Below are positions 43,036 to 50,530 of a DNA stretch of 64,000 nucleotides, in pieces. The stretch lies in NCBI GenBank assembly GCA_965242665.1, contig OZ251484.1, positions 1,240,001 to 1,304,000 on the forward strand, written 5' to 3'. Under the pieces are notes generated by a model. The model ran no database searches. It saw nothing but the letters and a program-made list of their open reading frames with translations, and was not told the DNA's origin. The translations under genes and the position numbers were made by a program. The stretch is from VXLM01 sp965242665. Lineage in GTDB: Bacteria > Chloroflexota > Dehalococcoidia > Lucifugimonadales > VXLM01. Numbering within the stretch: the first letter of the stretch is position 1; each line of letters starts with the position of its first letter.

Positions 43036-43728
43036 CTACACCGGCCACCACCACGATGAAGTATATATCGTCTTATGTCCAAGTTCTGGGGCTGTCGCTT
43101 GCACCCACATGTTCTTCCCATTCTGGCCGAACTTCGATTTCTCGTTGAGCCGTTCGTACACGTCGGCTGTAATTTGCGATGCAGGGCTGGGGCGTGCAGA
43201 CAGATTGGCGGCATAGTTCGCGGCGCGTCCAACCCAGACGAGGTCATTCGATCCCCGTATGCCTGTACGCGCTACGAATAGCTTGCTCGTGTCGATACCT
43301 ACTACCTGCTTTACCGAGTAGTTAGAGTCGGGGTATTGAGCCTTGATCGCGGGGTTGATGACCTGCTGCACCGCGTAGTTGATCTTCAGAGCGGTGCGGG
43401 CTGCGTCGCTGTTCTTCGAGTCGCCAATGAACACCGCCATGATGCGGTCCCCATCGTATGCAGTGACTGCACCTCCCTCTGCCTTAATTATCCTTGCAGC
43501 GCACGCGAGGTATGCCTTGTAGATTTCTGCCGCGAACGAGGGCTTCATCGTGTCTACCAGTTTGGTCGAGTCGTCCATGTCCGCGTACAGAACCGTTCCC
43601 TCCAGCGTGACTGCGTCATTGCTGAGCTTCAGGTTATCCGACTCAGGCACAGTGCGGCCGGCGCGTGTGGTCCAGCTTTCGCCGAATATCTTGGTCACTT
43701 CCGAGTGCAGGTCGTCTCCCAGTCCCAT
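43036..43728 (-). CDS. pycC: Class III nucleotidyl cyclase, Pycsar-type (PycC)
   Basis: A 230-residue, stand-alone class III adenylate/guanylate-cyclase-fold enzyme. LYADMDDSTKLVDTM has metal ligand D50, and TAYDGDRIMAVFIGD supplies D94; GRAANYAANLSA is the motif with the Asn (N171), but the usual transition-state Arg four residues later is Asn (N175). It has no sensor domain and is directly downstream of a cyclic-nucleotide-binding TIR gene, the defining pair of Pycsar anti-phage immunity, in which such cyclases make cCMP or cUMP on phage infection. GAGG lies before the ATG at 43728. The product nucleotide cannot be settled from sequence. Confidence 0.85.
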   Translation of the reverse strand: MGLGDDLHSEVTKIFGESWTTRAGRTVPESDNLKLSNDAVTLEGTVLYADMDDSTKLVDTMKPSFAAEIYKAYLACAARIIKAEGGAVTAYDGDRIMAVFIGDSKNSDAARTALKINYAVQQVINPAIKAQYPDSNYSVKQVVGIDTSKLFVARTGIRGSNDLVWVGRAANYAANLSARPSPASQITADVYERLNEKSKFGQNGKNMWVQATAPELGHKTIYTSSWWWPV

Positions 43729-43749
43729 GTTTCACCTCTTCCAATGTGT

Positions 43750-44703
43750 TCAACGGGGTCCGGCGGATCGTATGATAGTCCTCATTGCGTTGCAAGCGGA
43801 TGCTATCGCAGCGGGTAGATCGTCCTCTGCTCCCTGCGTGTAGGTGAGCGGCGTGATGCTAATGAGGTCTGTCGGGATCTTCATGTCGACGCCGCGCGGG
43901 TAGATCAGGAATGTGCGGGAGTGGACCAGGGCTCCCATGAAGAGTCCCAGCTCGAATATGATGTTGTCTCTCGGCGCAGCGGTGGTCGCGTCGCGGCTGG
44001 TTACCGCATCGTCCGGTGACAGGATGAGCGCCGCGAAGTCGACGGTTGGCAGTACCTGTTCTAGGGATTCGATTGGGAAGCTCGATGGCGTGAAGATCCC
44101 GTCCGTCCAGACCTTGACTACTACAGGATCATACTCGAACTTCGACTGGATCATGCGGGCTATGGGAAGCGCCTCTGTCGAACAGCCTACGAACAAGACG
44201 GGGCGGGGATTCACAGGCGAGACGAACTTGTTTCGCTGTCGGAGTCGATGAGCCAGTTCGCGGGCGAGGTTGCGCCATAGACGGGGATTGGAATCGGCAA
44301 GCGCAGTGAACGCGGATGCCGAGAGTCGAGCTGCTACTACCTCATCCTCAGCTACTACGGATGCGGAGCGGCGTTGGCTTGGATCGATGAGCGCCATCTC
44401 GCCGACATGCTGGCCTGCATTCCTGACTGCAACCTCTCGACCGAGGACGCGTATCGAGACCACGCCGGTCAGGATGAAGAAGATGTCGTTATCTGTCGCT
44501 GACTCCTCGATGAGAACGGAACCCGGCTCGAATGCTTCAACCTCAACTGACGGCGCAACCAGCTCGGCCAGGTCATATCCGACGCCGATGATGGGCTGCG
44601 TCCGAAGCGACTCGACCAAGGGAACCCACCCATCTGGTCCGTCGAACCTGCGAAGCATACTGAGAACCCCCTGGCGCCGTCTACTTCGAGTCAGTCTACT
44701 CAT
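43750..44703 (-). CDS. pycTIR: Pycsar effector: cyclic-nucleotide-binding domain fused to TIR (PycTIR)
   Basis: 317 residues. An N-terminal cNMP-binding domain (about 45-160) has the phosphate-binding cassette GEMALIDPSQRRSASV with Glu102 and Arg112. A C-terminal TIR-like domain (about 167-317) begins RPVLFVGCSTEALPIARMIQ and carries RDNIIFELGLFMG, in which Glu251 is the expected catalytic residue for NAD cleavage. In Pycsar the pyrimidine cyclic nucleotide from the adjacent cyclase activates this NADase and kills the infected cell. An ATG at 44658 (after AGGGGG) may be the true start. The cyclase follows after 21 bp, so both are on one transcript. Confidence 0.88.
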   Translation of the reverse strand: MSRLTRSRRRQGVLSMLRRFDGPDGWVPLVESLRTQPIIGVGYDLAELVAPSVEVEAFEPGSVLIEESATDNDIFFILTGVVSIRVLGREVAVRNAGQHVGEMALIDPSQRRSASVVAEDEVVAARLSASAFTALADSNPRLWRNLARELAHRLRQRNKFVSPVNPRPVLFVGCSTEALPIARMIQSKFEYDPVVVKVWTDGIFTPSSFPIESLEQVLPTVDFAALILSPDDAVTSRDATTAAPRDNIIFELGLFMGALVHSRTFLIYPRGVDMKIPTDLISITPLTYTQGAEDDLPAAIASACNAMRTIIRSAGPR

Positions 44704-44804
44704 GCTAGATCTATGGAGGCAACGCGACTACTGGAATTGCGTGTGATATTCTCTATCCGAGCTGGCCATCCAGCCCATCATTTCTGAGAGAATGGGAATT
44801 CCTA

Positions 44805-46232
44805 TCAAATCTGTAGCGCATTCCGTAGCCGTCTAAACCGGGGGGCGGATTTGATCTCGCTGAGTCGGTCGCGCGGGTATTCCTCCATGAAGATCAACAT
44901 CTCTTTCATCCGAGGCCTCACTACCTGCGTCTTCATCATAGCGGCCAGTTCTTGATATTGGGCTGCGCAATTTGGAAATCGCAGGCGCGAAGAAACTTCC
45001 GAATCGTGAACGAGATTGATGAATTGAAAGATATGATCATCAGAGAATATCTTCAACAGATCATCGTAGTACTCTTTCGCCGCCCAGGAGACTCCATGCC
45101 CATTGCCAATGCGGCACATCACTACCGTCTTGACATATTTTGCCAAGACAGCCATTGGGATGTCTCCATTCTCTGGTACGTAACGACGTAGGAGCCTGGC
45201 TGGGGCCGCTTCGGTGAAGAAGTTATCCCAGCCGCGGTGTGCAGTCATCAGGTTGTCCAAGGTCGTTGATATTTCGACGGCGCGTGTTTCATCGGTTAGA
45301 AACTCTGTCCCATCGACTATCTCGATGAACTCGCGGGCCAGTTTCGCCTTGGTTGCTTCGCCGTTGACCGCTAGCGATGCCTGCTTCAAGCCAGCTTCTC
45401 GACGCGCCTGATCTGTAGCAGTGGCCCAGATCGACCCTGCCACGAGCTTGATGTTTTCCTTGGTCTGCGTGCGGATGTCCGTGTCCGTATACATCCCAAA
45501 CACTGCATGTAGCAAGGATCTTGACAGATCGTCAGGCAAAGACGACAAGCCCGTCTGAACGAGCAACATGTCATCTACAGACAGCTGCTCTTCACGTAGG
45601 CTCTTCAACAGTTTGCGAACCTCGATAACCACTCCCGCAGGTTCCTTCGCCAGTACCTCGCGGATGCAAGTCTCTAGCCATCCAATGATCTGCAAGCCAG
45701 TGATTTCGTTCTGGTTCGGATGAGCTGCGCTAGCATGATTTCTCATGTTCCTGATGTAATCCAGATGTCGAAAACCGTTCTCAGTGATGATGCCTGTCGT
45801 ACGGCAACCTTGAATCAGTTCCCAATCGGAGAGTTTTTCCAGATCGAGTTCACCCTTGAGTTTCGACCGACGGACCGGATCGTCGATTACACTGTCGAAG
45901 AAGTACTCAAGATCGAACCGCGCTACCTTCTCTCGCAGATTTCTGACGGTCTCGTTCCAGAGATAGTTCAACGCGGCATCGAAGAGACCCATGGCGCACG
46001 CAGCGGTGAACTTGGAGATGTAGATCGCCGCCGACTTCTGGTCATCCGTCAGGTTATTAAGAACGGTTGGCATGTTCTGGAACACAGGACGACGATCATC
46101 GACAGGGATCAAGACTTTATCCTTGGGCAGTCCCATCTGAGACAGGTATGAGATGAGATTTGTACTAAACGCCTCTAGCGCTACAGCGATCTCTGTACCT
46201 GTGTATGATTCTATGCTTCTGTTAGTCTCCAC
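44805..46232 (-). CDS. HEPN-motif protein, candidate abortive-infection gene next to Pycsar
   Basis: 475 residues, no membrane segment or signal, mostly helical by eye. No full-length family is recognised. Residues 161-171 read RNMRNHASAAH, which contains RNxxxH, the catalytic motif of HEPN ribonucleases, and the flanking helices (FRHLDYIRNMRNH; an upstream helix SAAIYISKFTAACAMGLFDAALNYLWN) fit a HEPN bundle. GTG start at 46232 follows GGAGGT. It is the first gene of a minus-strand run leading to the Pycsar effector (101 bp) and cyclase, with a promoter at 46336-46365. An RNase or accessory role in defence is inferred. The C-terminal 300 residues are uncharacterised. Confidence 0.7.
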   Translation of the reverse strand: METNRSIESYTGTEIAVALEAFSTNLISYLSQMGLPKDKVLIPVDDRRPVFQNMPTVLNNLTDDQKSAAIYISKFTAACAMGLFDAALNYLWNETVRNLREKVARFDLEYFFDSVIDDPVRRSKLKGELDLEKLSDWELIQGCRTTGIITENGFRHLDYIRNMRNHASAAHPNQNEITGLQIIGWLETCIREVLAKEPAGVVIEVRKLLKSLREEQLSVDDMLLVQTGLSSLPDDLSRSLLHAVFGMYTDTDIRTQTKENIKLVAGSIWATATDQARREAGLKQASLAVNGEATKAKLAREFIEIVDGTEFLTDETRAVEISTTLDNLMTAHRGWDNFFTEAAPARLLRRYVPENGDIPMAVLAKYVKTVVMCRIGNGHGVSWAAKEYYDDLLKIFSDDHIFQFINLVHDSEVSSRLRFPNCAAQYQELAAMMKTQVVRPRMKEMLIFMEEYPRDRLSEIKSAPRFRRLRNALQI

Positions 46233-46335
46233 TTGCTACCTCCACATGCAGGACTCTCCTCCACTTCCTGTCCCTCTGACTCAGAACCTAGGAGACGGAC
46301 TCCGCAGTCGCGCGAATCGTCTGTTACCGTAATCT

Positions 46336-46365
46336 ATTCTACTTCCGGTAGGTAGAAGAAATCAA
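46336..46365 (-). promoter_or_regulatory. Promoter and operator-like repeat for the HEPN-Pycsar operon
   Basis: On the minus strand TTGATT (complement of 46360-46365), an 18-bp spacer and TAGAAT (complement of 46336-46341). An inverted repeat TTCTAC-N9-GTAGAA (46337-46357) fills the spacer and overlaps the -10, as a repressor site would. The transcript would carry about 100 bases before the GTG at 46232. Confidence 0.45.
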
Positions 46366-46395
46366 TCGCTGCAGAGTCAAGATCTGCCGGCGCCC

Positions 46396-47232
46396 TCAGA
46401 CGCCGCAGTGTCCCTCGCACTCGTTGCCGAACCCATCTCCCTGTTGTCCGAATCCCATTTGCGCCTCATCGAGCGCTACTGCTTGGTCGAGCGGCATTCG
46501 CAGGGAGTGCAGGTAGGGTTCCTTGGCGAAGGGGAGCCTGCGTCTCATATTCGCGTCGATCTCCACCGCTTCGTCGAACAGTTCCGGCCACCTGCGCTTC
46601 GTCTCTATCTATCGCTGGCGGGATTGGTACGGACAGCCGATGCAGGCCGACCGCTCCAATGGTCTGTCGTAGCGGGACTTCCACCAGGCCATGCAGTCCT
46701 TTCGTGACATGCCGGCCTCGATCAGGGGGTAGCGGTTCTCGATCCACTTGTCGCGGGATGTGCGCATTCGGACGGCCTCGTCCGTCGATATACCCAGCCA
46801 CATCTCTACGATGGTGTTGGACGGTACCCTCTGCCGCGGCTTCAGTCCAAGCAGCTCACGTACCTTGCGGCGTATCGGTCTGATCTTGTAGCTGTCGGTA
46901 CATTGCCTGCGTCCGATGCCGTCGGTTTCTCCACCTCGGCCCTTGAGGTACACGGGAATGTCCACGAAGTTGGGGTTGCCTGAGTGGTTGACGAGAACCT
47001 TGGCGTCTTCGCGGAGGCTGCGTCCGCCGTCCACGACGTGGAGCGGGAAGTCGATTTCGTTTGCCAGCCAGCGGATGTGGTCGTAGATGCTGGGGGGTTC
47101 CCACCCGGTATCTGCGAATATGGTGTAGTTCGGGAGTGTACCGAACGCGCTTTCATTCGCCATGAGGGCCATGACGGATGACTGGACTCCGCCGCCGAGG
47201 CTTATGATGGTAATTCGCCGGGTGGAACGCAT
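46396..47232 (-). pseudogene. PAPS-reductase-like ATP pyrophosphatase gene interrupted by one in-frame TAG
   Basis: A PP-loop protein of the phosphoadenosine-phosphosulfate reductase/DndC-like superfamily. TIISLGGGVQSSVMALMA is the P-loop (SGGxxS variant), followed by IFADTGWEP and YPLIEAGMSRKDCMAWW. After CIGCPYQSRQR the frame hits TAG (46609-46611), then continues in the same frame as IETKRRWPELFDEAVEIDA and ends with GNECEGHCGV and TGA, the normal family C-terminus. Homologs usually have an aromatic residue at the broken position, so TGG to TAG is the simplest explanation. Either the gene is dead or the amber codon is read through. It follows directly after the small gene at 47451. Confidence 0.8.
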
Positions 47233-47451
47233 TCAGGCCGCTGCCTCGTCATGATGATTCGGAGTTGGAACCTGTGCGGGATCGTCGCATTCCGACGCAG
47301 TGTGTCTGTGATTGGCGGCGACCTTGATCAGCAGGGTGAAGAGACGTCGCAGGCGTTCGTCGGCGTCTGGAGCGGGGTTGTAGTCGATTCCCCCTACCCG
47401 CAGCGCCGGGCCGGCTTGATCTGTTCGCTTCGATTCGTCTCGTGTCTTCAT
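47233..47451 (-). CDS. Small hypothetical protein upstream of the PAPS-reductase-like gene
   Basis: 72 residues from the ATG at 47451 (MKTRDESKRTDQAGPALRV...). Its TGA directly abuts the ATG of the PAPS-reductase-like gene, so they were probably co-translated. There are no motifs beyond a basic/acidic composition with a helix in LRRLFTLLIKVAANHRH. Frame and coupling, not homology, support it. An upstream in-frame start at 47586 is possible but lower quality. Confidence 0.45.
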   Translation of the reverse strand: MKTRDESKRTDQAGPALRVGGIDYNPAPDADERLRRLFTLLIKVAANHRHTASECDDPAQVPTPNHHDEAAA

Positions 47452-47720
47452 CTCTAGTATCTTGTTCTCGGATCGGTCATTGGAACCGCTGCGTCTTGGT
47501 GAACGCGCGGTTCGGCTGTCATGAACGGACGTTCGTGGATGCGGCGAATGTGCATCGGCGTTCAGAACCACGGGTTCTATTCTCATCTGCGTCGCTCGTC
47601 ATGCGAATATGAGTTCTATATCTCAGTATGCGTGGTGGAGCCACTGCAGGTAAGGTCTCGAGAGAGGGGTCTCATCTGGAATCCCCCTTGCGATACCCCC
47701 GAGGCTCAGCCGATGATGAG

Positions 47721-47810
47721 GGGGAACCCCCGGCGTCGGCGGCCGGGATGATACCCGTCTCCAGGTCGATGATTCCAAGCTGGGGAACCCCCGGCGTCGG
47801 CGGCCGGGAT
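47721..47810. repeat. Two identical 29-bp repeats separated by 32 bp (CRISPR-like geometry)
   Basis: Identical 29-bp copies (GGGGAACCCCCGGCGTCGGC plus nine bases) lie at 47721-47749 and 47782-47810, with 32 unique bases between. Each can form a CCCGGC/GCCGGG hairpin. The spacing equals a type I-E CRISPR unit, but only two repeats exist and no cas gene is in the window. A pair of REP-like elements is the other explanation. The rest of the gene-free 47452-47902 stretch shows no convincing gene. Confidence 0.5.
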
Positions 47811-47902
47811 ACTCCGCTTCGATCAGACAGGCGCGCCCTGGCGAGACTATGCTGACCGGGAGGCGTAGGGCGCGCAAGGGATGAAGACTATGGGGCTCTG
47901 GA

Positions 47903-48169
47903 TTACCGGTCGCGAGGGGCCTCTTCCGTTGCGAGGAGCAGATGGACGAGTTCCATGCTTGCGGCCAGCTCCATGAGTGCGATGACGTACTCTGCGCGCG
48001 GACGAACTCCGCGCCGCCATCTCCGCAAGCGCAGCGGGGTCGTTCCAAGGCGCTCGGCCATCTCTCCCCACGATAGTCCGGACGCTTCCTTGAACCGTTC
48101 CAAGCGTCGAGGGAAGTCCAGAGGAAACGTGGGGGCAGTCCGTCCATAGCGTTTGCGCTGGCGCGCCAT
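47903..48169 (-). CDS. Small HTH protein (XRE-like) 1
   Basis: 88 residues starting MARQRKRYGRTAPTFPLD. A helix-turn-helix is visible in RLERFKEASGLSWGEMAERLG with TTPLRLRRWRRG as recognition helix and wing, the layout of Cro/C1-type repressors. Its ATG overlaps the stop of the upstream gene (TGATG at 48167-48171), so the two are coupled. It is a close relative of that gene (KEASGLSW shared), evidently a tandem duplicate. Role: probably regulation of element genes. Confidence 0.75.
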   Translation of the reverse strand: MARQRKRYGRTAPTFPLDFPRRLERFKEASGLSWGEMAERLGTTPLRLRRWRRGVRPRAEYVIALMELAASMELVHLLLATEEAPRDR

Positions 48170-48501
48170 CAGACCATCCTCCTGCGTTCGCCGCCGGCGG
48201 GGGAGTATCCAAGGAGCACCTGAATGCCTCCTGGGATCGTGAGTGCGAGGTCGACGAGGGAGAGCATCGCGCCTCCGCAGGGTTCTGCACCCTTGCGCCA
48301 TCTGCGTAGCTGCTTGACGTCTACCCCGATGGCCTCGGCCAACCCGTTCCATGACAGGCCGCTTGCCTCCTTCAAGGCTACGAGACGCTTGGGGAAGTCT
48401 TCCGGCAGCACCCCGGATCTGTAGAGAACGGGGGCATGGTCGATTCGTCCTCCTGGTCTGTCGTCTAGTGGAGTTGGGAAGATCCTATGCATGGTCTTCA
48501 T
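48169..48501 (-). CDS. Small HTH protein (XRE-like) 2
   Basis: 110 residues from the ATG at 48501, which has GGAGGT six bases upstream and overlaps the preceding gene by 17 bp. A helix-turn-helix runs through RLVALKEASGLSWNGLAEAIG and VDVKQLRRWRKGAEP. The N-terminus (MKTMHRIFPTPLDDRPGG) is unstructured. It is paralogous to the gene after it. Three consecutive small DNA-binding genes in one operon suggest a layered repressor circuit. Confidence 0.75.
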   Translation of the reverse strand: MKTMHRIFPTPLDDRPGGRIDHAPVLYRSGVLPEDFPKRLVALKEASGLSWNGLAEAIGVDVKQLRRWRKGAEPCGGAMLSLVDLALTIPGGIQVLLGYSPAGGERRRMV

Positions 48502-48730
48502 ATTCGACCTCCATTGCGAAGAGTTCGTAGAAGTCATCGATTCCGAGTGCGTCTTGGATTCGCTGTCGGACTTGTCCTGATGGGTGTCTGCGTCCTGCGA
48601 TCAGCAGGGAGAGATATCCCGGTGTGATGCCGGCCTTGCGTGCGAGCCAGGCTTGCGAGCGGTTGAGTTCGGTCAAGCGCTTCCAAACGGCTGCGGCCTG
48701 GAGTCGCGTGGTGATTGGTCTTCGCCTCAT
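48485..48730 (-). CDS. Small HTH protein (XRE-like) 3
   Basis: 81 residues: RLTELNRSQAWLARKAGITPGYLSLLIAGRRHPSG is a typical XRE helix-turn-helix, followed by QVRQRIQDALGI and an acidic tail (EVEYEDHA). First gene of the minus-strand regulatory operon, divergent from the XRE gene at 48877 across a 146-bp region that holds a promoter and a palindrome. Confidence 0.8.
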   Translation of the reverse strand: MRRRPITTRLQAAAVWKRLTELNRSQAWLARKAGITPGYLSLLIAGRRHPSGQVRQRIQDALGIDDFYELFAMEVEYEDHA

Positions 48731-48756
48731 GGAGTTGAACCGCCTTGTATCGTACT

Positions 48757-48771
48757 GTATCCATTAGATAC
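48757..48771. promoter_or_regulatory. Palindromic operator in the divergent regulatory region
   Basis: GTATC-CATTA-GATAC is a perfect inverted repeat with a 5-base centre. A further GTATC (48747-48751) and GATAC (48790-48794) lie outside it, and TACTGTAT occurs twice 16 bp apart. The cluster sits between the two divergent HTH operons and is a likely binding site for one of the repressors. Confidence 0.5.
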
Positions 48772-48795
48772 TGTATTAGTGTATGCGATGATACG

Positions 48796-48824
48796 TTGCA
48801 TGTCAAGAACGTGCGTGCTAGTAT
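48796..48824 (+). promoter_or_regulatory. Promoter of the XRE/ImmA pair
   Basis: TTGCAT (48796-48801), a 17-bp spacer and TAGTAT (48819-48824), with the predicted start near 48831 and the gene's GGAGG at 48866-48870. The palindromic operator lies 25 bp upstream of the -35. Confidence 0.5.
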
Positions 48825-48876
48825 GAGGTGTATGGTTTCCGGCGGCGACAATCTACACGGGTCTAGGAGGAGACCG

Positions 48877-49266
48877 ATGACTGATGGCAAGGGCTACAAG
48901 TGGGGACACATCGGAGCGCGAATCAGGGAGGCGAGGAAGAAGGTTGGTTTGACGCAGAAGCAGATTGGGGAGCGAGTGGGGGTCAACGAGCATACTGTGT
49001 GGTTCTGGGAGGCTGGTAGGTCGAAGCCGTCGCACGAGCATCTGGTGGACTTGGCGTTTTGCTGCGAGGTGAGCACGGATTGGCTGTTGGGCCGGGAATC
49101 TGTGGAAGCAGGTGTTCTAGACGAGGCGGAGGTTTCGTTCAGGGCGGAGATGGAGGGGTTGCCTGTGGAGGACTTGGAGTCGATTCGCGAGTTCATTCGG
49201 TTCGTGCGGCATCGGCGTCGGGAGAAGGATCGGCGGGTTGATGAGCAGGGCGCATCGCAGGGGTAG
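48877..49266 (+). CDS. XRE family repressor (ImmR-like) paired with ImmA
   Basis: 129 residues. The ATG at 48877 follows GGAGG with correct spacing. RIREARKKVGLTQKQIGERVGVNEHTVWFWEAGRSKPS is a canonical Cro/C1 helix-turn-helix. The C-terminal half is acidic and helical (VEDLESIREFIRFVRHRRRE), usable for dimerisation. The next gene, an ImmA/IrrE-type protein, overlaps its end by 26 bp. Such repressor/anti-repressor-protease pairs hold integrative elements silent until DNA damage or donor signals; that role is inferred from the pairing. Confidence 0.88.
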   Translation: MTDGKGYKWGHIGARIREARKKVGLTQKQIGERVGVNEHTVWFWEAGRSKPSHEHLVDLAFCCEVSTDWLLGRESVEAGVLDEAEVSFRAEMEGLPVEDLESIREFIRFVRHRRREKDRRVDEQGASQG

Positions 49267-49669
49267 GGAGCTGCGTCGCAAGCTGGGGTTGCGCGGTCGT
49301 GTGGATGTGGATGCGGTCGCCGACATCCTTGGGCTGGAAGTGGTGTCCTGGCCATTCGAGAAGCTGGAGGAGATGATGATTGGAGATGTCATCGGGGTGT
49401 CTGCGCGATTGGACACTCGGTGGCGGAGGTGGGTGGTGGCGCATGCCATCGGTCATGGGCTTTTGCATCCGGGGAATCACTTGTGGAAGCGGTTGCACAC
49501 GGAGTTGGCGCATTACTACGAGCGGGAGGCTGAGGATTTCGCGCGCGGGCTGCTGATCGACATGGATGAGGCAGTGGACGAATTGCTGGTTGGGCCGGCA
49601 GAGGCGGCGGAGCACTTCGGCGTCCCAGAGGAGATGCTCGTGTTCCAACAGCCGCTGCGGATGGAGTGA
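49241..49669 (+). CDS. ImmA/IrrE-like protein with altered zinc motif (HAxxH)
   Basis: 142 residues. RRKLGLRGRVDVDAVADILGLEVV and WVVAHAIGHGLLH followed by YYEREAEDFARGLLID are the hallmarks of ImmA/IrrE metallopeptidases. The catalytic HExxH is HAIGH here (H68, A69, H72): the Glu needed to activate water is Ala. The zinc-binding Glu downstream (EREAEDFA) is kept. Either the protein binds zinc without cutting, acting as a simple repressor-binding partner, or it is decaying. ATG 49241 overlaps the repressor gene. Confidence 0.82.
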   Translation: MSRAHRRGRELRRKLGLRGRVDVDAVADILGLEVVSWPFEKLEEMMIGDVIGVSARLDTRWRRWVVAHAIGHGLLHPGNHLWKRLHTELAHYYEREAEDFARGLLIDMDEAVDELLVGPAEAAEHFGVPEEMLVFQQPLRME

Positions 49670-49737
49670 ACCGTTGACGGCGCCGGGCTTGAAGTGCTAG
49701 GCTAACAACGTAGAATATCGGAAGAAGAGGAGGCGTC

Positions 49738-50265
49738 ATGAGCAGAGAGGAGAGTTGTACAGGCGGTTGGCGTCGACTCATCGGGGGGATAGTGAAGTCC
49801 TTCGCAGGACTGATAGGATTCATAGTGGTACTTGCAATGATCTCTTGGCTCGCCGTGTTCTTTGGCAGCTCCGTAAATGAGAGGCCTCATTTCAGTGGAT
49901 CACCTTTCGCACTTGCTCAGGTAATGGCTATCTTCGGGGGATTCGGATTGGCCGGAGGATTCTCAAACTATGGCTACCCGCGACTCCGGTACAGGATACG
50001 CCTTGTAGGAGTCACATATCTCATATCGGCTCTGGGTTTCACCTTGCTCGGTATGCTAAGTCCTCTATTGCCAACCACTGCGAACGATGAGACGAATGAG
50101 CTCCCCCTACTCGTGATGATCGTCCCGGCTTTCGTAGCGGCTATAGCCGCTTTTGGCCTGGGCACTATTCTATTCCTGTGGTGCGTTGGTGCGATAATCG
50201 AAGACGAGAGCAGTGAGTCGAGTGAAAGACCCTGCGGGGAGTCCAACGACTCGCCTTCGGCCTGA
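49738..50265 (+). CDS. Hypothetical four-helix membrane protein
   Basis: 175 residues with four clear transmembrane segments (GLIGFIVVLAMISWLAVFFG; LAQVMAIFGGFGLAGGF; LVGVTYLISALGFTLLGML; LLVMIVPAFVAAIAAFGLG) and short charged ends. AAGAGGAGG lies before the ATG at 49738. No family recognised. Located between the regulatory pair and the restriction-like cassette, so a defence membrane effector or a superinfection-exclusion protein is possible, without direct evidence. Confidence 0.7.
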   Translation: MSREESCTGGWRRLIGGIVKSFAGLIGFIVVLAMISWLAVFFGSSVNERPHFSGSPFALAQVMAIFGGFGLAGGFSNYGYPRLRYRIRLVGVTYLISALGFTLLGMLSPLLPTTANDETNELPLLVMIVPAFVAAIAAFGLGTILFLWCVGAIIEDESSESSERPCGESNDSPSA

Positions 50266-50530
50266 TCGTCATGACGGCGCGGGCAGCCAGTGTGAAACTG
50301 ACCTTGACGATGGATGGGATACGCCTACGATCATCATGCGTCGTTCGCATCGAGGATGCGAGTGTGGAAGATGCTTGGCGTAGGAGTGTCGGACAGCTGA
50401 TCAGACGAACGTCTGCAGCTCCTGCCCCAACATCTGCGGACTTCTGCATACGTGGAACCCCCACTTGCTCATCTGTCCCCAATTGTTGAATGAAGCAGTT
50501 TCCTGAGAGTGCGTGCTTTCCGTCGGTGGC

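Noticed and set aside
46408..46707. Plus-strand 99-codon frame
   Set aside because: It is antisense to the intact C-terminal part of the PAPS-reductase-like gene after the TAG.
47721..47810. Calling a CRISPR array outright
   Set aside because: Only two repeats, one spacer and no cas genes; kept as a CRISPR-like repeat pair.
50271..50489. Small plus-strand frame in the gap before vsr
   Set aside because: No ribosome site and no motif; the right part of the gap is a decayed coupling-gene fragment on the other strand.
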